64,000 nt of DNA from assembly GCA_039090855.1 (NCBI GenBank), contig CM076995.1:121470270-121534269 (forward strand), given 5' to 3'. The position numbers and the translations under genes were made by a program. The number at the start of each line of letters is the position of its first letter. The stretch's first letter is position 1. The DNA is from Macrothele yani (taxonomy: Eukaryota; Arthropoda; Arachnida; Araneae; Macrothelidae). Of the stretch, positions 53,370 to 64,000 are shown piece by piece. A model generated the notes under the pieces. The model had not been told where the DNA came from. It ran no database searches and was given only the letters and a program-made list of their open reading frames with translations.

Positions 53370-54980
53370 ATATATATATATATCAAGTGGGTCTGGTCAA
53401 AACCCCCTGAAGATTAAGAAAGCCTCCGAACTGGTCTGTGATGTCAAAGCTAGTGGGCCGGCCGACTCGAGCTCTCCGCGCCTGAAAACGCCGACGAAGT
53501 ACCACAGTGTTTATGCAGAGAAATAATTTCTCGAGTGCGATACTAGACTATTTGTACACACAACAATAAATCGACAGTTTTTTTTTCTTTGTATTTTTTG
53601 TCCTTAGATAACATCAAAAGATTACATCCTTAGCTTTCATTTTTTTTTCTCAGTTTCCAGCAATGATATCCGTAAATCAGGGAATTCAAAAGTTTTGCTC
53701 TTGTGCTGGGAAATGATTTCATGAAAATTTTCCGTTTAGTTTTCACTTTGGCTAAAGGAGCAAAAAAATAATTTTTTTCACGCATAACGTGAAAAACCCA
53801 GCATTTTACATTAAGCATTTTTGCAACTACGATCTTTTTAAGTGCGTTAATGGCAAATTGGTAGGACTGTGTAAACATAATCATTTCACTTAAAACTTTT
53901 AGAAATTCCCTTCGCGTTCGATTTATTAAAATGAGAGAAAAAAAGAAAAGACTTTTCCGTAATTACGTAACGAACGTGAAAGCAAGTTTTCCGATTTAGT
54001 GAGTATATTTACTGAAAATACGGTAAGATGTGTGCTCAAATGTTGCAACTATTTCTAGAAAGTAAAAATAAAATTATAAATTAAAATCATTTAGGAAAAA
54101 GTTCTTTGTCAAATGAACTTGGAATATGTTAATTCCAAACTTTCGAATACATTTGTTGGACATTCCAATAAACTATTCTTTGGGCTAGCCTTCAGATTAT
54201 CAGCGCATCAAGTAGTTCTGTACATTTTGTGCGGATTATTGTTTTAATTAGGACACTGATACACAGCAATTTTATGAAGAAAAATGACATTTGTTTTACA
54301 GAAATGAAATGTTGATTAATAAATAATGTAATTATTTATTGCCAGTTTCTTTGCCTGGTTAACCTTAGTACTTGATGCGCTGATAATATATGTACATTTT
54401 TTTTTTTTCAATTTGAACACTACTAACTACGAATTTTGTGAAGAAAAATAACTATTACTTTATAGAAATGAAATCTTGAGTGGTAATTAATATCATTATT
54501 TAAATGACAATAAATAATGAGCTGATAATTGCAAGGCTAGTCCTTAAATTTTACTCCGTCAATAAAAAAAACTACTACTAACAATTCACTAAATTATAAT
54601 TGTATTTACAATGAAACCAGAAAATACTGTCACGAGAACAATTAGGCTTAACTAACCTTTGAATTCACGGTGGGTTCAAAATTCTTCATTGGTACGGAAG
54701 AAATTTGCCTTCGAAAGCTGAAAACAGTGGCTTTTGGATGTGCTTTGTAATTAGATCTATATAAAGGCACTCAATATTTTCCAGGCATGTTGTATGCTTA
54801 CTCACGTGCACGACTACCAAAAACTCAATACTGATCAATGCAGCATGAACGCGAAACTAATATCGGCATTCCCTTTACGTTTGCCCGTTGACCTCTCTGG
54901 AGAAAGGGATTGCGATGGCGCTTTGACCATGACGTCACACCCCTTCGTAGTTCGCGCGCTGGGGCTTTCTCTCCAGGGGA
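53370..54980. other. No gene recognised (intronic, inside the large inverted-repeat unit)
   Basis: A+T-rich. (TA)n at about 53371-53385. Two diverged near-duplicates start near 54160 and 54360 ('atcagcgcatcaagta', 'gacaata', 'aatgttgattaata'/'atcttgagtggtaat'). Confidence 0.4.
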
Positions 54981-55499
54981 TTTTGGTCTGGTACGATTGG
55001 TCCAATGCCGATTCGTCCAATGGACGATTGATCCAATTCCGTCCTATCTGTCCAAAGTGCTACTCGTGCTATAAAAGTCTCGTCTGTTGTGATTCTATCT
55101 CTAATGTTATACGAAAGTACCGGTAGTCCAAAGAATGTAAAATAATGTTGCATTTCATGCATAATATTGTGGTTACAGATTTCTTTTTTCCTTTTTTTTT
55201 TCTTGGAATCGCGTTTTCTTGTTATACTGTCCTTGCTGCTGTATGAAGTTACTGATGTACGTGCCGTTCTATCAATTTCAATGTTTCTCTTTTGCATGAA
55301 ATAATATAACATACTAGTGTTCCGTTTCTGTTTGTAGAAGGCAGAAGGGTTTTCCGCCAACTGACCAATGGAAACAACTGGTCGGGGTTTGGACAGTGGC
55401 CTTTTCAAAAGTTTTTATTCCAGCGATGTCAGATTCATAATGTTTACATATCAAATCAAGTTAATAATATTGAGTTTTTACTTAGGCACAAAATATTAA

Positions 55500-56180
55500 T
55501 TCGTAGGCTCTAGGCCTAGGCCTTTTTAGGACTTTTTATTCTACCGATGTCATATTCATAACGTTTACATATTAAATCAAGTTAATAATATTGCGCTTTC
55601 ATTTAAGCACGAAATATTAATTCGTAGGCCTGCGGCCTAGGTGCCTAGCAAAGACCTCAGAAATGATACGATGAATGCTTTTTATAAAGTTTTATAAAAT
55701 GTTTACAAATAGCTAGGTTGTAACTTAAAATCTTCTAAAAAGGCCCGTGACCTAGGTGCCTGGTAGATAGCTGAGAAATGATTCGTTGAGTGCCTCTTAT
55801 AAGGTTTTATAAAATGTTTACAAATACCAAATATCTAGGTTGTGACTTAAAATCTTTTAAAAAGGCCCGAGGCCTAGGTGCTTTGTAAAGACCTAAGAAA
55901 TGATACGATGAGTGCCTTTTATTAGGTTTTATAAAATGTTTACAAATACCAAATATCTAGGTTGTAACTTAAAATCTTCTAAAAAGGCCCGGGGCCTAGG
56001 TGCCTCGTAAAGACCTGAGAAATGATTGGATGAGTGCCTTTTATTAGGTTTTATAACATATTTACAAATACCAAATATCTAGGTTGTAAATTAAAATCTT
56101 CAAAAAATGCCCACGACCTAGGTGCTTTGCAAACAGCTGAGAAATGCTCCATTGAGTGCCTTTTACCAGGTTCATGTAAA
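55500..56180. repeat. Tandem repeat, ~121-bp units (about six)
   Basis: Units start at the landmark (a)ggcc(c/t)(g/a)(a/g)gcctaggtgc at about 55508, 55630, 55745, 55866, 55987 and 56110. Each continues with 'aaatgattcgatgagtgcctttta', 'ttataaaatgtttacaaata'. The first unit is longer and more diverged. The middle units are about 90% alike by eye. Confidence 0.88.
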
Positions 56181-56292
56181 ATGTTTACAATTACCAAATA
56201 TACGGAAATTATCTTTCAAAAGGATATAAAGAAGAGAATAATTTAAATTATTATTCCTTTCTGGAAAATAAAAAAGTTTACTGTTAGTTAGA

Positions 56293-56450
56293 TGATACCA
56301 TTGGACGAATCGGCGTTGGACCAATCGGCGTTGGACCAATCGTACCATTGGACGAATCGGCATTGGACAAATCGGACATTGGACCAATCGGCATTGGACC
56401 AATCGTCCCTTTGGACGAATCGGCATTGACCTATCGTCCGGGACCGATAT
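56293..56450. repeat. Minisatellite of ~16-bp CGATTGGTCCAATGC-type units
   Basis: About nine copies in the orientation 'ccaatcggcattggacgaat' (and the equivalent). The same unit occurs inverted three times at 54988-55040. Not a CRISPR: the units are contiguous, with no unique spacers. Confidence 0.85.
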
Positions 56451-56459
56451 CAAGTAATA

Positions 56460-57150
56460 TATAACTTTGCATCATGTACACCTCAGCACCAAGAGACAAG
56501 ACGGGAGAGAAATAACAAATCAATAAATAACATTATCCGATTGTGCTGGATGATCATCTCTTTGCTTTTTGTCTCATCACTTGACGTTGAGGTAGTAATC
56601 GAGCCTAACACTTCTGTGAAATTATTCCACAAGGAATATAATACACTTCTTGCCGTACCTGAGATGCTGATATCTGCTTGCCAACGTCATAGTTGCGTAC
56701 GCATGTGAGGATGGCACATGTCTTATTTTTATTGAGTGTTCTTAAAACTGTGCTATTTCAATTTATATATGTACATACATAGCATTGCTATATTATCCTC
56801 AATTTGTAAAACTATGCACAAAAAAGTGTTTTTCATATCTCATTATCATTAAGAAATTAAAATGTTTTTATGATTTTCTGACCAAACGCCAAAACGAAGA
56901 ACTGGCCACCCGAAAAACTTACACAACATAAAAGCGTTAAAGGTATATATACGAGTAAAAATTGCCCTTCTGATTTCTTTTACTCAGGCTCAAAACTAAA
57001 ATTATGAAGCCCTAGACCTTATCTTTTTTAGTAATTTGTAATCCACAGCTCTTTTATTGGTTATGCATCAATTTTTGCCATTGTCAATTCGTCGCGTACC
57101 CAAATCTCTCATAAAAAAGTAAGAAACGCACACCGCCTACACACATAAAT
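56460..57150. other. No feature recognised (intronic)
   Basis: A+T-rich. No gene or repeat recognised. Confidence 0.4.
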
Positions 57151-57476
57151 CTCTAACCTAAAGTGAAGTAGGGGAAAACGAGTTCAGTGTCTCGATCCCC
57201 CGAGACCCTATCGTGTTTTACGAGCGATGGTAGGGAGGGCGATGGTGACTTTGAGCCGCCAATTTAAAAGAAACTGAGTATAAAATGCATGTGTGTGCAG
57301 AGAAAAATGGGAAAACACCCACATTATGAATAGCTTGACATTTAATGTTCAAAAGATATACCTTTCTGTTAATATTTTTCCTTACTTTAAACTTGAGAAA
57401 TCTGAAGTTTGGTAATTAAAATGTGAAAATGTGTTACATTTTTTATTCTCATCATGTAATCTGTATTACTCAGTTA

Positions 57477-58787
57477 CAGGGGTCCTAACAAAAGTTCTGC
57501 ACACTGTCAATTTTTGAGAAAAGTGTGAAGTAACGGAGAAAACTTACCCTATTGTCGTTCAATGTACTCTCCTTCGCTGCTAATGACAGGTTGCCAGTGG
57601 TGAGGTAGGTCCTGGATGCCCCGTAATATGCCATCTTTGTTCGGCTGTTGTATTACTTAGGTCACATCCAATGACAGTTCATCCAGCGATTCATAGGGGA
57701 TGCCACGGTGCCGATTTTTTAACTTTGGGAAACGATCAAAGTAGAGTGGATCGAGATCAGGGCTTTATGGTGGGTGGGATAAAGTTTCCCAGCCATATTT
57801 CGACAAAAGTATCCATACCGACGCTGCACCATGACAAGATGCATTGTCATACAGCAAGATCGCTCCTGCCTCCAAAAAGTTGGGGAGATTTTGATGAATT
57901 TTTGGTCTCAATTTTGTCCTTGGAAAGTCACAATAATAGTGTGCATTGACATTTTGCCCTACTGACACTCGGAGACCACAACAACCTGGGCATCATACGC
58001 AAAAATTATGATTTGCTTCTTTTTGGATTGTTGTCGACAACACTTTGAGGGGTGTGGGGAACTTGGATGCCTCTATTCCACTGATTACGACTTCAGTTCT
58101 GGCTCAAAATCACAGGTCCAAGTCTCATCAATTGTGACAGTTATGTTCAGGAAAGTGTTGCCCTCCCTCTCGAACCTGTGGAGGTGATCCTGTGTGATGC
58201 TCAATCTGGCTCCCTTCTTGCTCGGGGGTGAGTTGATGAAGCACAGAGTATGCTGCGATTTTTCCTTTTCCTAGTGAGTTGTCAAAATCCGGTGAACAGA
58301 CATGGTGGATTAAATTTGCCTGATGAGCAATCTCCTCGACTGTCAAATGGCGATTCTCTTCAAGAAGTGTTGCAACAATGGTGACATATTTTGTCTGTTG
58401 CCATTTCAGGTTGGCCTGAGCGATGATCATTTTCGATGCTGCTTCAGCCTACCCGAAAGTGTGATGCCCAGCGAGAAATTGTGCTTTGATTAAGAGTTCC
58501 TTTCCCATAAACTTTTTGCAAGGCAGTGTGGATCTGTGTCTCGAGTTTTTCCCAGCATAGTTTCTATTTTCAAGTCCGAGCGCTGGTCTGACTCTGTGAC
58601 TCGACCTGAGGAGCTGCACGCTTCCATTTCCAAACCCTTCCACATCCACACAGAAAATGATAGCACATCGTTCTGACACCACTGCATTGCTGAGAGTTTG
58701 ACCTTGACACGACACAATCATTTTCTCGATTGCATCATCCGCTTCCGTTTTAGATTAACGTGTGCAGAACTTTTGTTATGACCCTCG
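57477..58787 (-). mobile_element. mariner-family DNA transposon, full length
   Basis: TIRs (C(A/G)(G/A)GGGTC(C/A)TAACAAAAGTTCTGCACAC) are about 27-29 bp, bounded by TA (57475-57476 and 58788-58789). The size, 1311 bp, is the usual for mariner. A transposase on the minus strand covers nearly the whole interior but is broken. Confidence 0.94.
57560..58750 (-). pseudogene. mariner transposase, full length but frameshifted
   Basis: Minus strand: QIHTALQKVYGKGTLNQSTI, SRWASHFR (HTH), KWQQTKYVTIVATLLEENRH, LTVEEIAHQANL, then VLHQLTPEQ. The first catalytic Asp region is degraded. NAHYYCDFPRTKLRPKIHQN, GAILLYDNASCHGA (second Asp), YSPDLDPLYFDRFPKLKNRH (third Asp), then SLDELSLDVT, and a tail ending 'HWQPVISSEGEYIE'. 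Distances agree with a DD34D enzyme of about 345 residues. At least four frame breaks. Confidence 0.88.
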
Positions 58788-58789
58788 TA

Positions 58790-59555
58790 GTACTCAGAGA
58801 CACAAATGTTCTAAATGTACATAATTTTTGCTTTATAAGATGTTTGTTGCATGTGTGTTTCCTATTAAATTTCTTGAGGCGTATGGAGGGTCATGGTGAT
58901 CTTTTCCATATGAAACCTAGTGAAATGCACTTTGCTCAGCCCTGAGTTTGGAGACTCTGAAATAAGGAACACAAACCTCATTGTTGGCATCGTTAAACAA
59001 ACTTGGGTGATATTTACAAATATGTTTCCATAATCTCAATGCACCATGTAAAATGTAGTAGTGGTTTGTGGGACCCCTTATGGGGCATAGTAGTATCTTA
59101 ATCTGCCATCACTTGTTCACGAATTTTTGTTCAGCAAAATGTAAAAGAGAGGTTTTGTAAGTAAATTGTCTTCTGTTGGCTTTCTCCCTCCTCCATTATG
59201 TATCTTTTTAGTGATGGAGGCTAAGCTCTGTTTTAGTTGTTCTTTTTTTTATTGTTTTATAGTACTGAGTAAACAAAAATGATTGAACAATAGGGCAAGA
59301 TTTCTCTAACATTATTGTGACATATTGTAATACATGCATCTCCAAAACTTAAGCATAAAAGGGATTTTTCTTAACAAACGGGGAAAACTGCCCATACACC
59401 TCACATATTCTCAGCCAGATGAATGTCAGCATCATTATAGACTTACTCCACACCAAAATGGCACATTCTAACATAGGTGGCACATGAAATAGTTGGTGAA
59501 CGTTTGTTGTAAGTAGTTGCTGTGCTAGTGCACTTTGTGATTTCACTGGTGTTTT
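58790..59555. other. No feature recognised (intronic)
   Basis: A+T-rich between a mariner and a Tc1. No repeat recognised. Confidence 0.4.
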
Positions 59556-59563
59556 GAGGTGTA

Positions 59564-60585
59564 ATGGAAACATACTTAAAAGTTAGAGTAAATTTGGAAC
59601 AAAGATATCATCTGAGTAAGTTTGAATGTGGTTGGACAATCGGTGAACTGGAAGAAGGGCATACTGTGACCAGCGTTGCAAATGAATTGGGAATCGATCA
59701 CAGCATTATGTCAAGATTGTGGTCAAGGCACCAGACAATTGGAAATGCCTTTAGATATGTTGGGAGAGGTTATCCATGATACACCACAGCATCAAAAGAC
59801 CATTATTTGGTGCTATCTGCAAAACAGAATCATCGAAGTCATGCTGGTCAACTCAGTAATCAACTGTTTGCCTGTGGGACATGTGTCGCATCAAACCGTG
59901 GTAAGATGGTTTAATGCTGGAGAGCTCTATGCACGTAAACCTGTTAAATTTAAAATTTTTACTGCAGCACAGGCTCATTTGAGATGGTGTTAAGAACACC
60001 AAGGTTGGTCGATTTAGGAATGGAGCAGCATTTTATTCACAGATGAAAACAGATTCAGTGTAAAACCCGATTCTGAGCACCTGTACATCTGGTGGGAACA
60101 TAGTACGCAGTACTTTCAAGAGAATGTCGTAGAAAAGTATAAGAATTGTGTTGGGGGAATCATGTTCAGGGTCGGCATTATGGTCAGTGGTCGTACCGAG
60201 TTGCAGCTGGTAAACGAGGATTCATGACTGGTGAATGGTTCTATTTCATGTGCCTCCATCATGTTCGTCTGTTCGGTGGAGCTATCAGTCCAGAGTTTGT
60301 TTTTATGTACAATAATACTTGCCCTTATCATTCAGCAGCTGTGGCCGAACTCCTTGAGGAAGAAGATATCCATAGAATGAAATGGCCAGCAGCCTCCTCT
60401 GATCTCTACCCAATGAAGCAGGCTTGGGATGCTTTTGGGAGACTTCTAGCTGAGAGGATATTGCCTCTAGGTACGATTCCTGAGCTCTGAAGAGAACTGA
60501 TGGAGGAGTGGCCAGCTCTGTTGCAGGACTTGTTTGTTCTGAGTATGCCACACCGGTGTCAAATGTACACATCTATCATGTAGGG
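59564..60585 (+). pseudogene. Tc1-like transposase (Tc1-E), TIRs not found
   Basis: Plus strand: LEQRYHLSKFECGWTIGELE, VANELGIDHSIMSRLWSRHQ (paired HTH), AFRYVGRGYP. After several frameshifts, FKIFTAAQAHLRWC, FIHR*KQIQCKTRF (first Asp lost), CWGNHVQGRHYGQWSYRVAA, FGGAISPEFVFMYNNTCPYHS (N in place of the second catalytic Asp, FMYNNT versus FQQDNA), PAASSDLYPMKQAWDAFGRL (E replaced, MKQAWD versus IEHLWD), LLQDLFVLSMPHRCQ. Both acidic residues of the DD34E triad that are readable are changed, so it is inactive even where open. No clear TIR pair was found, so the limits of the element are unknown. Confidence 0.85.
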
Positions 60586-60599
60586 CTCATATTGATTTA

Positions 60600-60837
60600 C
60601 CTGTAGGTGTTTCTGGACAGTACATCTTTGCATTACTCTAGACTTCAGCATTACAGGCAGTTGTACTAGCTTCACATACTCTGGATGTTGGGCACTCTGT
60701 ATCAGATGAATGGTAACTATGTGTTATGTTGTGTTTTTAAATGACATGTATTACTGTATGTAAGCATCAGTGATTAAGCTGTATATGTATGTGCAACTCG
60801 TGAAAATGTTGTTTGTAAGTTTTGGATGTGTGTATTT
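60600..60837. other. No feature recognised (intronic)
   Basis: A+T-rich; may include the unidentified right end of Tc1-E. Confidence 0.35.
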
Positions 60838-60839
60838 TA

Positions 60840-62166
60840 CATGGGTCATTTCATATGTAATGCACACAATTTTTTTTTATACATACGGGAAGTGTCTTAG
60901 GCAATGTCTCTCTACAGTCCTTCTGTGTAGTAGTTCCTGCTTCTGAATGACAATGTCCCAATGCTTTGGAAGGTCCACAATCCCATTCAGTTCCCCTCTT
61001 CTGTTCAGCTGTCAGACATGGTGGGTAACTGCCACATCTTTCTGTAAGGAAAATCACTGCCCACATATGGGTTGTTTAAGCTTTGGGAACAAGCCAAAGT
61101 CTGGTGGATTCATGTATGGGATGTAGGGCATGTAAGGTAACACTTCCCACTTGTACATCTCCAGCAAAGCTGTCACCACCTTCCCCATTTTTGGTCTTTC
61201 ATTGTCGTGCAAAATGAGAGGCCCATCTCTGAGCAAGTCAGGTTGGTTGCTGGGCATTTTTTCCGTGCAAGTTTTGCAGGAAGTCATGGTAATAGGCTAC
61301 TGTGACACTTGTTCCACATGGTACTACTCTATCTGTCATGATGACGCCAAGGTGATCATATGCAAAGATCATTTGTTTGACCTTCATTTGTGCCCGTCAG
61401 ATTTTTGGAGTCTTGGGGAGCATGGATTTCTCCACTCACTCGACTGTGATTTCAGCTCAGATTCAAAGTTCCTGACCCATGTTTCATCAACAGCAACAAT
61501 TCGTAGCAAGATGGTGTCACCTTCCATGACAAATCTTTGCTTCAACAATATTGCATTGCCCACACATGTCTGTTTCTGTGCAGCAGTCAAGCCATGAGGG
61601 ACCCATCTGGCCAAAAGTTTTCTTTTCTGCAAAGCGTTCAACAAAATATGGAATACTGATGTTGCTGAAATTCCTGTAGCTTCTGCAATTTTCTTGCATG
61701 TTGCTCAGTGGTCTAGTTCAACACAATCCATGACAGGTTTCACACTTCACTCATCTGTTCTTGTTTTCAGCCTCCCTAACTTCAGGCCATTGCATTTTGC
61801 TTAAACGTCTTTCATGAAAGTGAGTAGCCCAGTGGGAAACTACTCCAGTCCGCTGTTTCATCACCACAAACCTCCCATAAAACGCTCTGAATGTCTGTTG
61901 GATTTTTGCCATGTAAAGTTTCAATTTTGACGTATGACCGTTGAACTTCATGTGTCACAGTACCTGAGGTATCTGCATGTGTCACTTCTAACCCTCATCA
62001 ATCCACATTGCCATGCCCTCTGGGAGTAATGAGGCTGGTGCTGCTTCCTCAAGTCTCATGTGCTGCTTCCTCAAGTCTCACACTACAACTGATGCAAACA
62101 TTGTTGAGATTGCATCATCAACTCTGTAGCATTGCCACATTGTGCATTTCATGTGAAATGATCCCG
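60840..62166 (-). mobile_element. mariner-family DNA transposon, full length, second subfamily
   Basis: TIRs (C-A-T-G-G-G-T-C-ATTTC-A-T-A-T-G-T-AATGCACA and CGGGATCATTTCACATGAAATGCACA) are bounded by TA (60838-60839 and 62167-62168). Size 1327 bp. Sequence unlike the mariners at 1120 and 57477. The element ends 98 bp before the next NSUN2 exon, without damaging the acceptor. Confidence 0.9.
60870..61960 (-). pseudogene. mariner-like transposase, full length but frameshifted
   Basis: Minus strand in order: AKIQQTFRAFYGRFVVMKQR and VSHWATHFHERRLSKMQWPE (HTH); AEATGISATSVFHILLNALQ; ARWVPHGLTAAQKQTCVGNA; RIVAVDETWVRNFESELKSQ (first catalytic Asp in VDETW); SSEWRNPCSPRLQKS; then LILHDNERPKMGKVVTALLE (second Asp); YIPYMNPPDFGLFPKLKQPI (third Asp: P-D-F); and the tail LTERCGSYPPCLTAEQKRGT. 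All three aspartates are readable in their expected places. Inactivation is by stops and frameshifts. DD34D class with the PKLK-x-x-x-xG end. Confidence 0.88.
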
Positions 62167-62264
62167 TATTATGGATTATCAGAGCCATTTGGCACCTATG
62201 TTTTGATTATATGGCCAATTTTTTTTTTTTTTTTTTGAAATTTGTATTTCTATTTTACACTTAG

Positions 62265-62369
62265 CCAAGCAAAAGCTCTTTTGAATATCATCAAAGGAAA
62301 ATATTTTGAAGACCTGCTAAAATTACGAGCTGATGGGAAAGAATTATGCCGCCCTTTTTGTCTTCCTTG
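62265..62369 (+). CDS. NSUN2: NSUN2 internal coding exon (1 nt + 34 codons + 2 nt)
   Basis: Follows 'ttctattttacacttag' and ends before GTTAGT. The reading (phase 2 in, phase 2 out) is [G]QAKALLNIIKGKYFEDLLKL, RADGKELCRPFCLP[W]. Human NSUN2 reads [20 protein letters not shown] then VDGQKVEVPQPLSW at the same place, with identical spacing up to the Trp (split TG|G). The frame is open and free of stops. The next exon should open with a G completing Trp, followed by a Tyr-Pro type motif. It is outside the window. Confidence 0.93.
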
Positions 62370-63143
62370 GTTAGTAGAAAAAATAAAACTTTTCATTCAG
62401 TTTTCATATTTGTTGATTGTTTTGCATAAAGTATGTGAAATTAATTTGAATACATATTAGTTAGTAGCTGCCATAACTATTGGAAAGGAAAAAAAAAGTG
62501 TTGATATATAACATCAAATACTGATGTCTTGAAGGGTGAAAAAAAGTGAAATGTACTATGTTGTTAGATGTTTATAATACTTTTACTTTTGATTTCAGTT
62601 ATTTTTGATGTGATAATTTTCTTATAATAGTTATTAAAATGCAGTGTGGAATTGTGTTTAGAAATGTGTGAAAAAATATGTAAAAGTTAATTTTCTTCGG
62701 CTGGAGAATGTCATTATTATTCTCCTGCAGCAGAAAACCAGGGTAAAACTAGCTGTCAGTGGTTGTAACTAATATTTCATAGTAATATGCCCTGTCTGGG
62801 TAGGCCCATCACCCCCAGAATGGTCATACTGAAGGCATAAATTCATGCTCTGAGAGGATGAAATATAGAAAAGTGCATAACTCGTGAATAAATTTGCTGA
62901 AAATTGTAATTGAACAAGAAAGTTATACATTTCAGTATTTTGTTTTTAAAAGATTTTATTTTGCTGTGTATGGTTTCAGCATGACTAACCAGAATACAGA
63001 GTAGCCTTCTTTGTGAGGTGTTAAGCTCTCATATGCATGAAAGGAATTGTCTGAAACTTCAGAGAGCCATATAGAACCATATGTGGATATGCCTGACTTC
63101 CTCAACCTTACTGAATGCACTATAAGAATAATGAGCTAATTAG
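62370..63143. other. NSUN2 intron, no feature recognised
   Basis: Starts at the donor GTTAGT. A+T-rich, without recognisable elements apart from short A runs. Confidence 0.5.
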
Positions 63144-63145
63144 TC

Positions 63146-63279
<134 letters not shown>

Positions 63280-63910
63280 TCCTCTGAGCATTTATATATA
63301 ACCTTGAGCAGAAGTTTTTCAAGCTATATTTAAAACCATTGGCTATTATATTTACCTAGTCTTCACAGTTGTAATAAAATTATGTCAAAAACCAGGATTG
63401 CAATTTTTGAACAATTATAAAATTTCCCTATAACAGAAGTATAAGAAAGCAAAAACTGCACATAATTTCAGTGAAAGTGGGAAACATTTGAACTTGGAAG
63501 TTGTGTAATTCAAAGTCTCACCCTCCCAGATAAGAAAAGCTTGCCCTGGCCCTGTGTATGGGTATCTTTGGTCATTCTTGTTTGTTTTATCATAAAACCT
63601 TTACAATTTTGCCTATCCCATTTTGTGAACTTCAGTATCAGATTTAAAACTGGCACTTGCAGATTCATTTCTGGTAAGGGGGAGAAGATTCACTAGGTCT
63701 GTAAACCAAGCTGATGAAATGGATGAGATGTAACTTATATCACCTAATGTTTTTGTAACTTGCATTTTAATCAGATGCTGTTGTTATGGGGTAGTGTGCA
63801 TTGTAGGATATGTAAAGCACAAATTCACTTCATGCTTTTTTAAAAATCTGAATCCATGTCATCAAACTTATCATCACACACAATATAGTATATAAAACAC
63901 AAATTCTCTT
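63280..63910. other. No feature recognised
   Basis: A+T-rich sequence right of the microsatellite. No gene seen. Confidence 0.4.
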
Positions 63911-63911
63911 A

Positions 63912-64000
63912 TTTAGCACATCTTTTGTAAAAAGTGATCTTTCTTATGTTATTGGTTTGTCCATCTGTCTGTGGACACCATATCTGTGCAACTAATAAAT
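63912..64000. repeat. Start of a second array of the satellite-like family
   Basis: 'tagcacatcttttgtaaaaa', 'gtgatcttt...tcttatgttattggt' and 'atatctgtgcaactaataaat' match the head at 2492-2580 ('tagcacgtcttttgtaaaaa', 'gttatcggt', 'atatctctgcaactattag'). The array continues beyond the window. It lies on the same strand. Confidence 0.8.

Larger units (their letters stand above)
54981..56450. mobile_element. TIR element with internal 121-bp tandem repeats (unclassified)
   Basis: Both ends are built of short copies of CGATTGGTCCAATG. One such box set lies at 54990-55040. The other, inverted and longer, lies at 56293-56450. The outer edges read inward GGTCTGGTACGATTGGTCCA and GGTCCCGGACGATAGGTC. 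Between them lies a tandem array (55500-56180). No transposase was found. A fold-back-like or non-autonomous element is the likely type; superfamily unknown. Confidence 0.7.
53107..57295. repeat. Large inverted-repeat unit, ~130-bp arms
   Basis: Left arm 53107-53245 and right arm about 57160-57295 are inverted, sharing 'gtttcttttaaat(c/t)ggcgg(t/c)tcaa(g/a)gtcacca' and 'acttcactttagg/ctccactttatttt'. They differ by substitutions and a few indels. The interior (4 kb) is A+T-rich with no gene seen except for the nested TIR/minisatellite unit (54981-56450). It may be a large non-autonomous element or two independently inserted inverted copies. Confidence 0.6.
48816..62264 (+). other. NSUN2: NSUN2 intron, 13.4 kb
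   Basis: Begins GTATGT and ends with a T-rich tract and 'ttacacttag'. About half of it is identifiable transposon sequence, listed separately. No additional NSUN2 exon was seen inside: the two flanking exons join without missing residues relative to human NSUN2. Confidence 0.9.

Noticed and set aside
54794..55126. 110-codon frame near the TIR/minisatellite unit
   Set aside because: No motif; overlaps repeat units, and the opposite frame is equally open.
56293..56450. CRISPR-like array of short repeats
   Set aside because: Units are contiguous, no unique spacers, and the organism is an animal.
56172..56453. 93-codon frame with repeated RPM/RLVQ units
   Set aside because: A reading of the 16-bp minisatellite unit; no codon bias or domain.

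Overview
The window is A+T-rich, intron-rich animal DNA, most likely from an invertebrate and probably an arthropod. The THAP, Tc1, mariner, RTE and Penelope relatives fit an arthropod, perhaps a chelicerate, but the species cannot be fixed from sequence alone. No bacterial-style operons, rRNA or intact tRNA genes were seen. Nearly all recognisable coding sequence belongs to decayed transposable elements.

One host gene is supported: three consecutive internal coding exons on the + strand (46345-46416, 48721-48815, 62265-62369). They join in phase into an N-terminal segment that matches NSUN2, the tRNA/mRNA cytosine-5 methyltransferase. The first exon lies upstream (unseen) and the catalytic exons lie beyond the right edge. 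Its introns, 2.3 kb and 13.4 kb, are filled with transposons.

Layout: 1-7.5 kb holds an internally deleted mariner, a trimeric higher-order satellite (~456-bp period), a Penelope-like GIY-YIG fragment with a fold-back, and a 5'-truncated RTE LINE. 7.5-9.5 kb holds a THAP/P-like element with 23-bp terminal inverted repeats (TIRs), carrying a MITE with an 8-bp target-site duplication (TSD) and adjoining a Polinton-type ATPase fragment. 10-16 kb holds diverged repeats, a Tc1, and several fold-back MITEs, including a perfect 115-bp palindrome. 16.6-18.6 kb is a hAT with an exact 8-bp TSD. 19.2-24.0 kb is a 4.75-kb element with ~0.66-0.69-kb inverted ends and a broken DDE-like protein of a family I cannot name. 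24-27.1 kb holds mariner and Penelope remnants, a tRNA-derived SINE and a Penelope element with an 11-bp TSD. 27.2-33.3 kb is a hAT (exact 8-bp TSD) split by an almost full RTE LINE and by a second hAT. 33.9-35.6 kb is a Tc1 split by a third hAT (exact 8-bp TSD). 37.5-48 kb holds a second LINE family (both strands), a second copy of the MITE, a Helitron helicase fragment, a tRNA-arm-containing fold-back and a ZBED-like hAT (exact 8-bp TSD). 49.7-62.2 kb (NSUN2 intron) holds a Tc1 containing a second Tc1 and a SINE, a large inverted-repeat unit containing a TIR/minisatellite element, two mariners and a further Tc1.

The mobile elements do not form a pathway. The biology here is a layered insertion history that can be ordered by nesting, plus one conserved RNA-methyltransferase gene whose reading frame survives between the insertions. 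Protein family calls rest on motifs read by eye; no database search was run.
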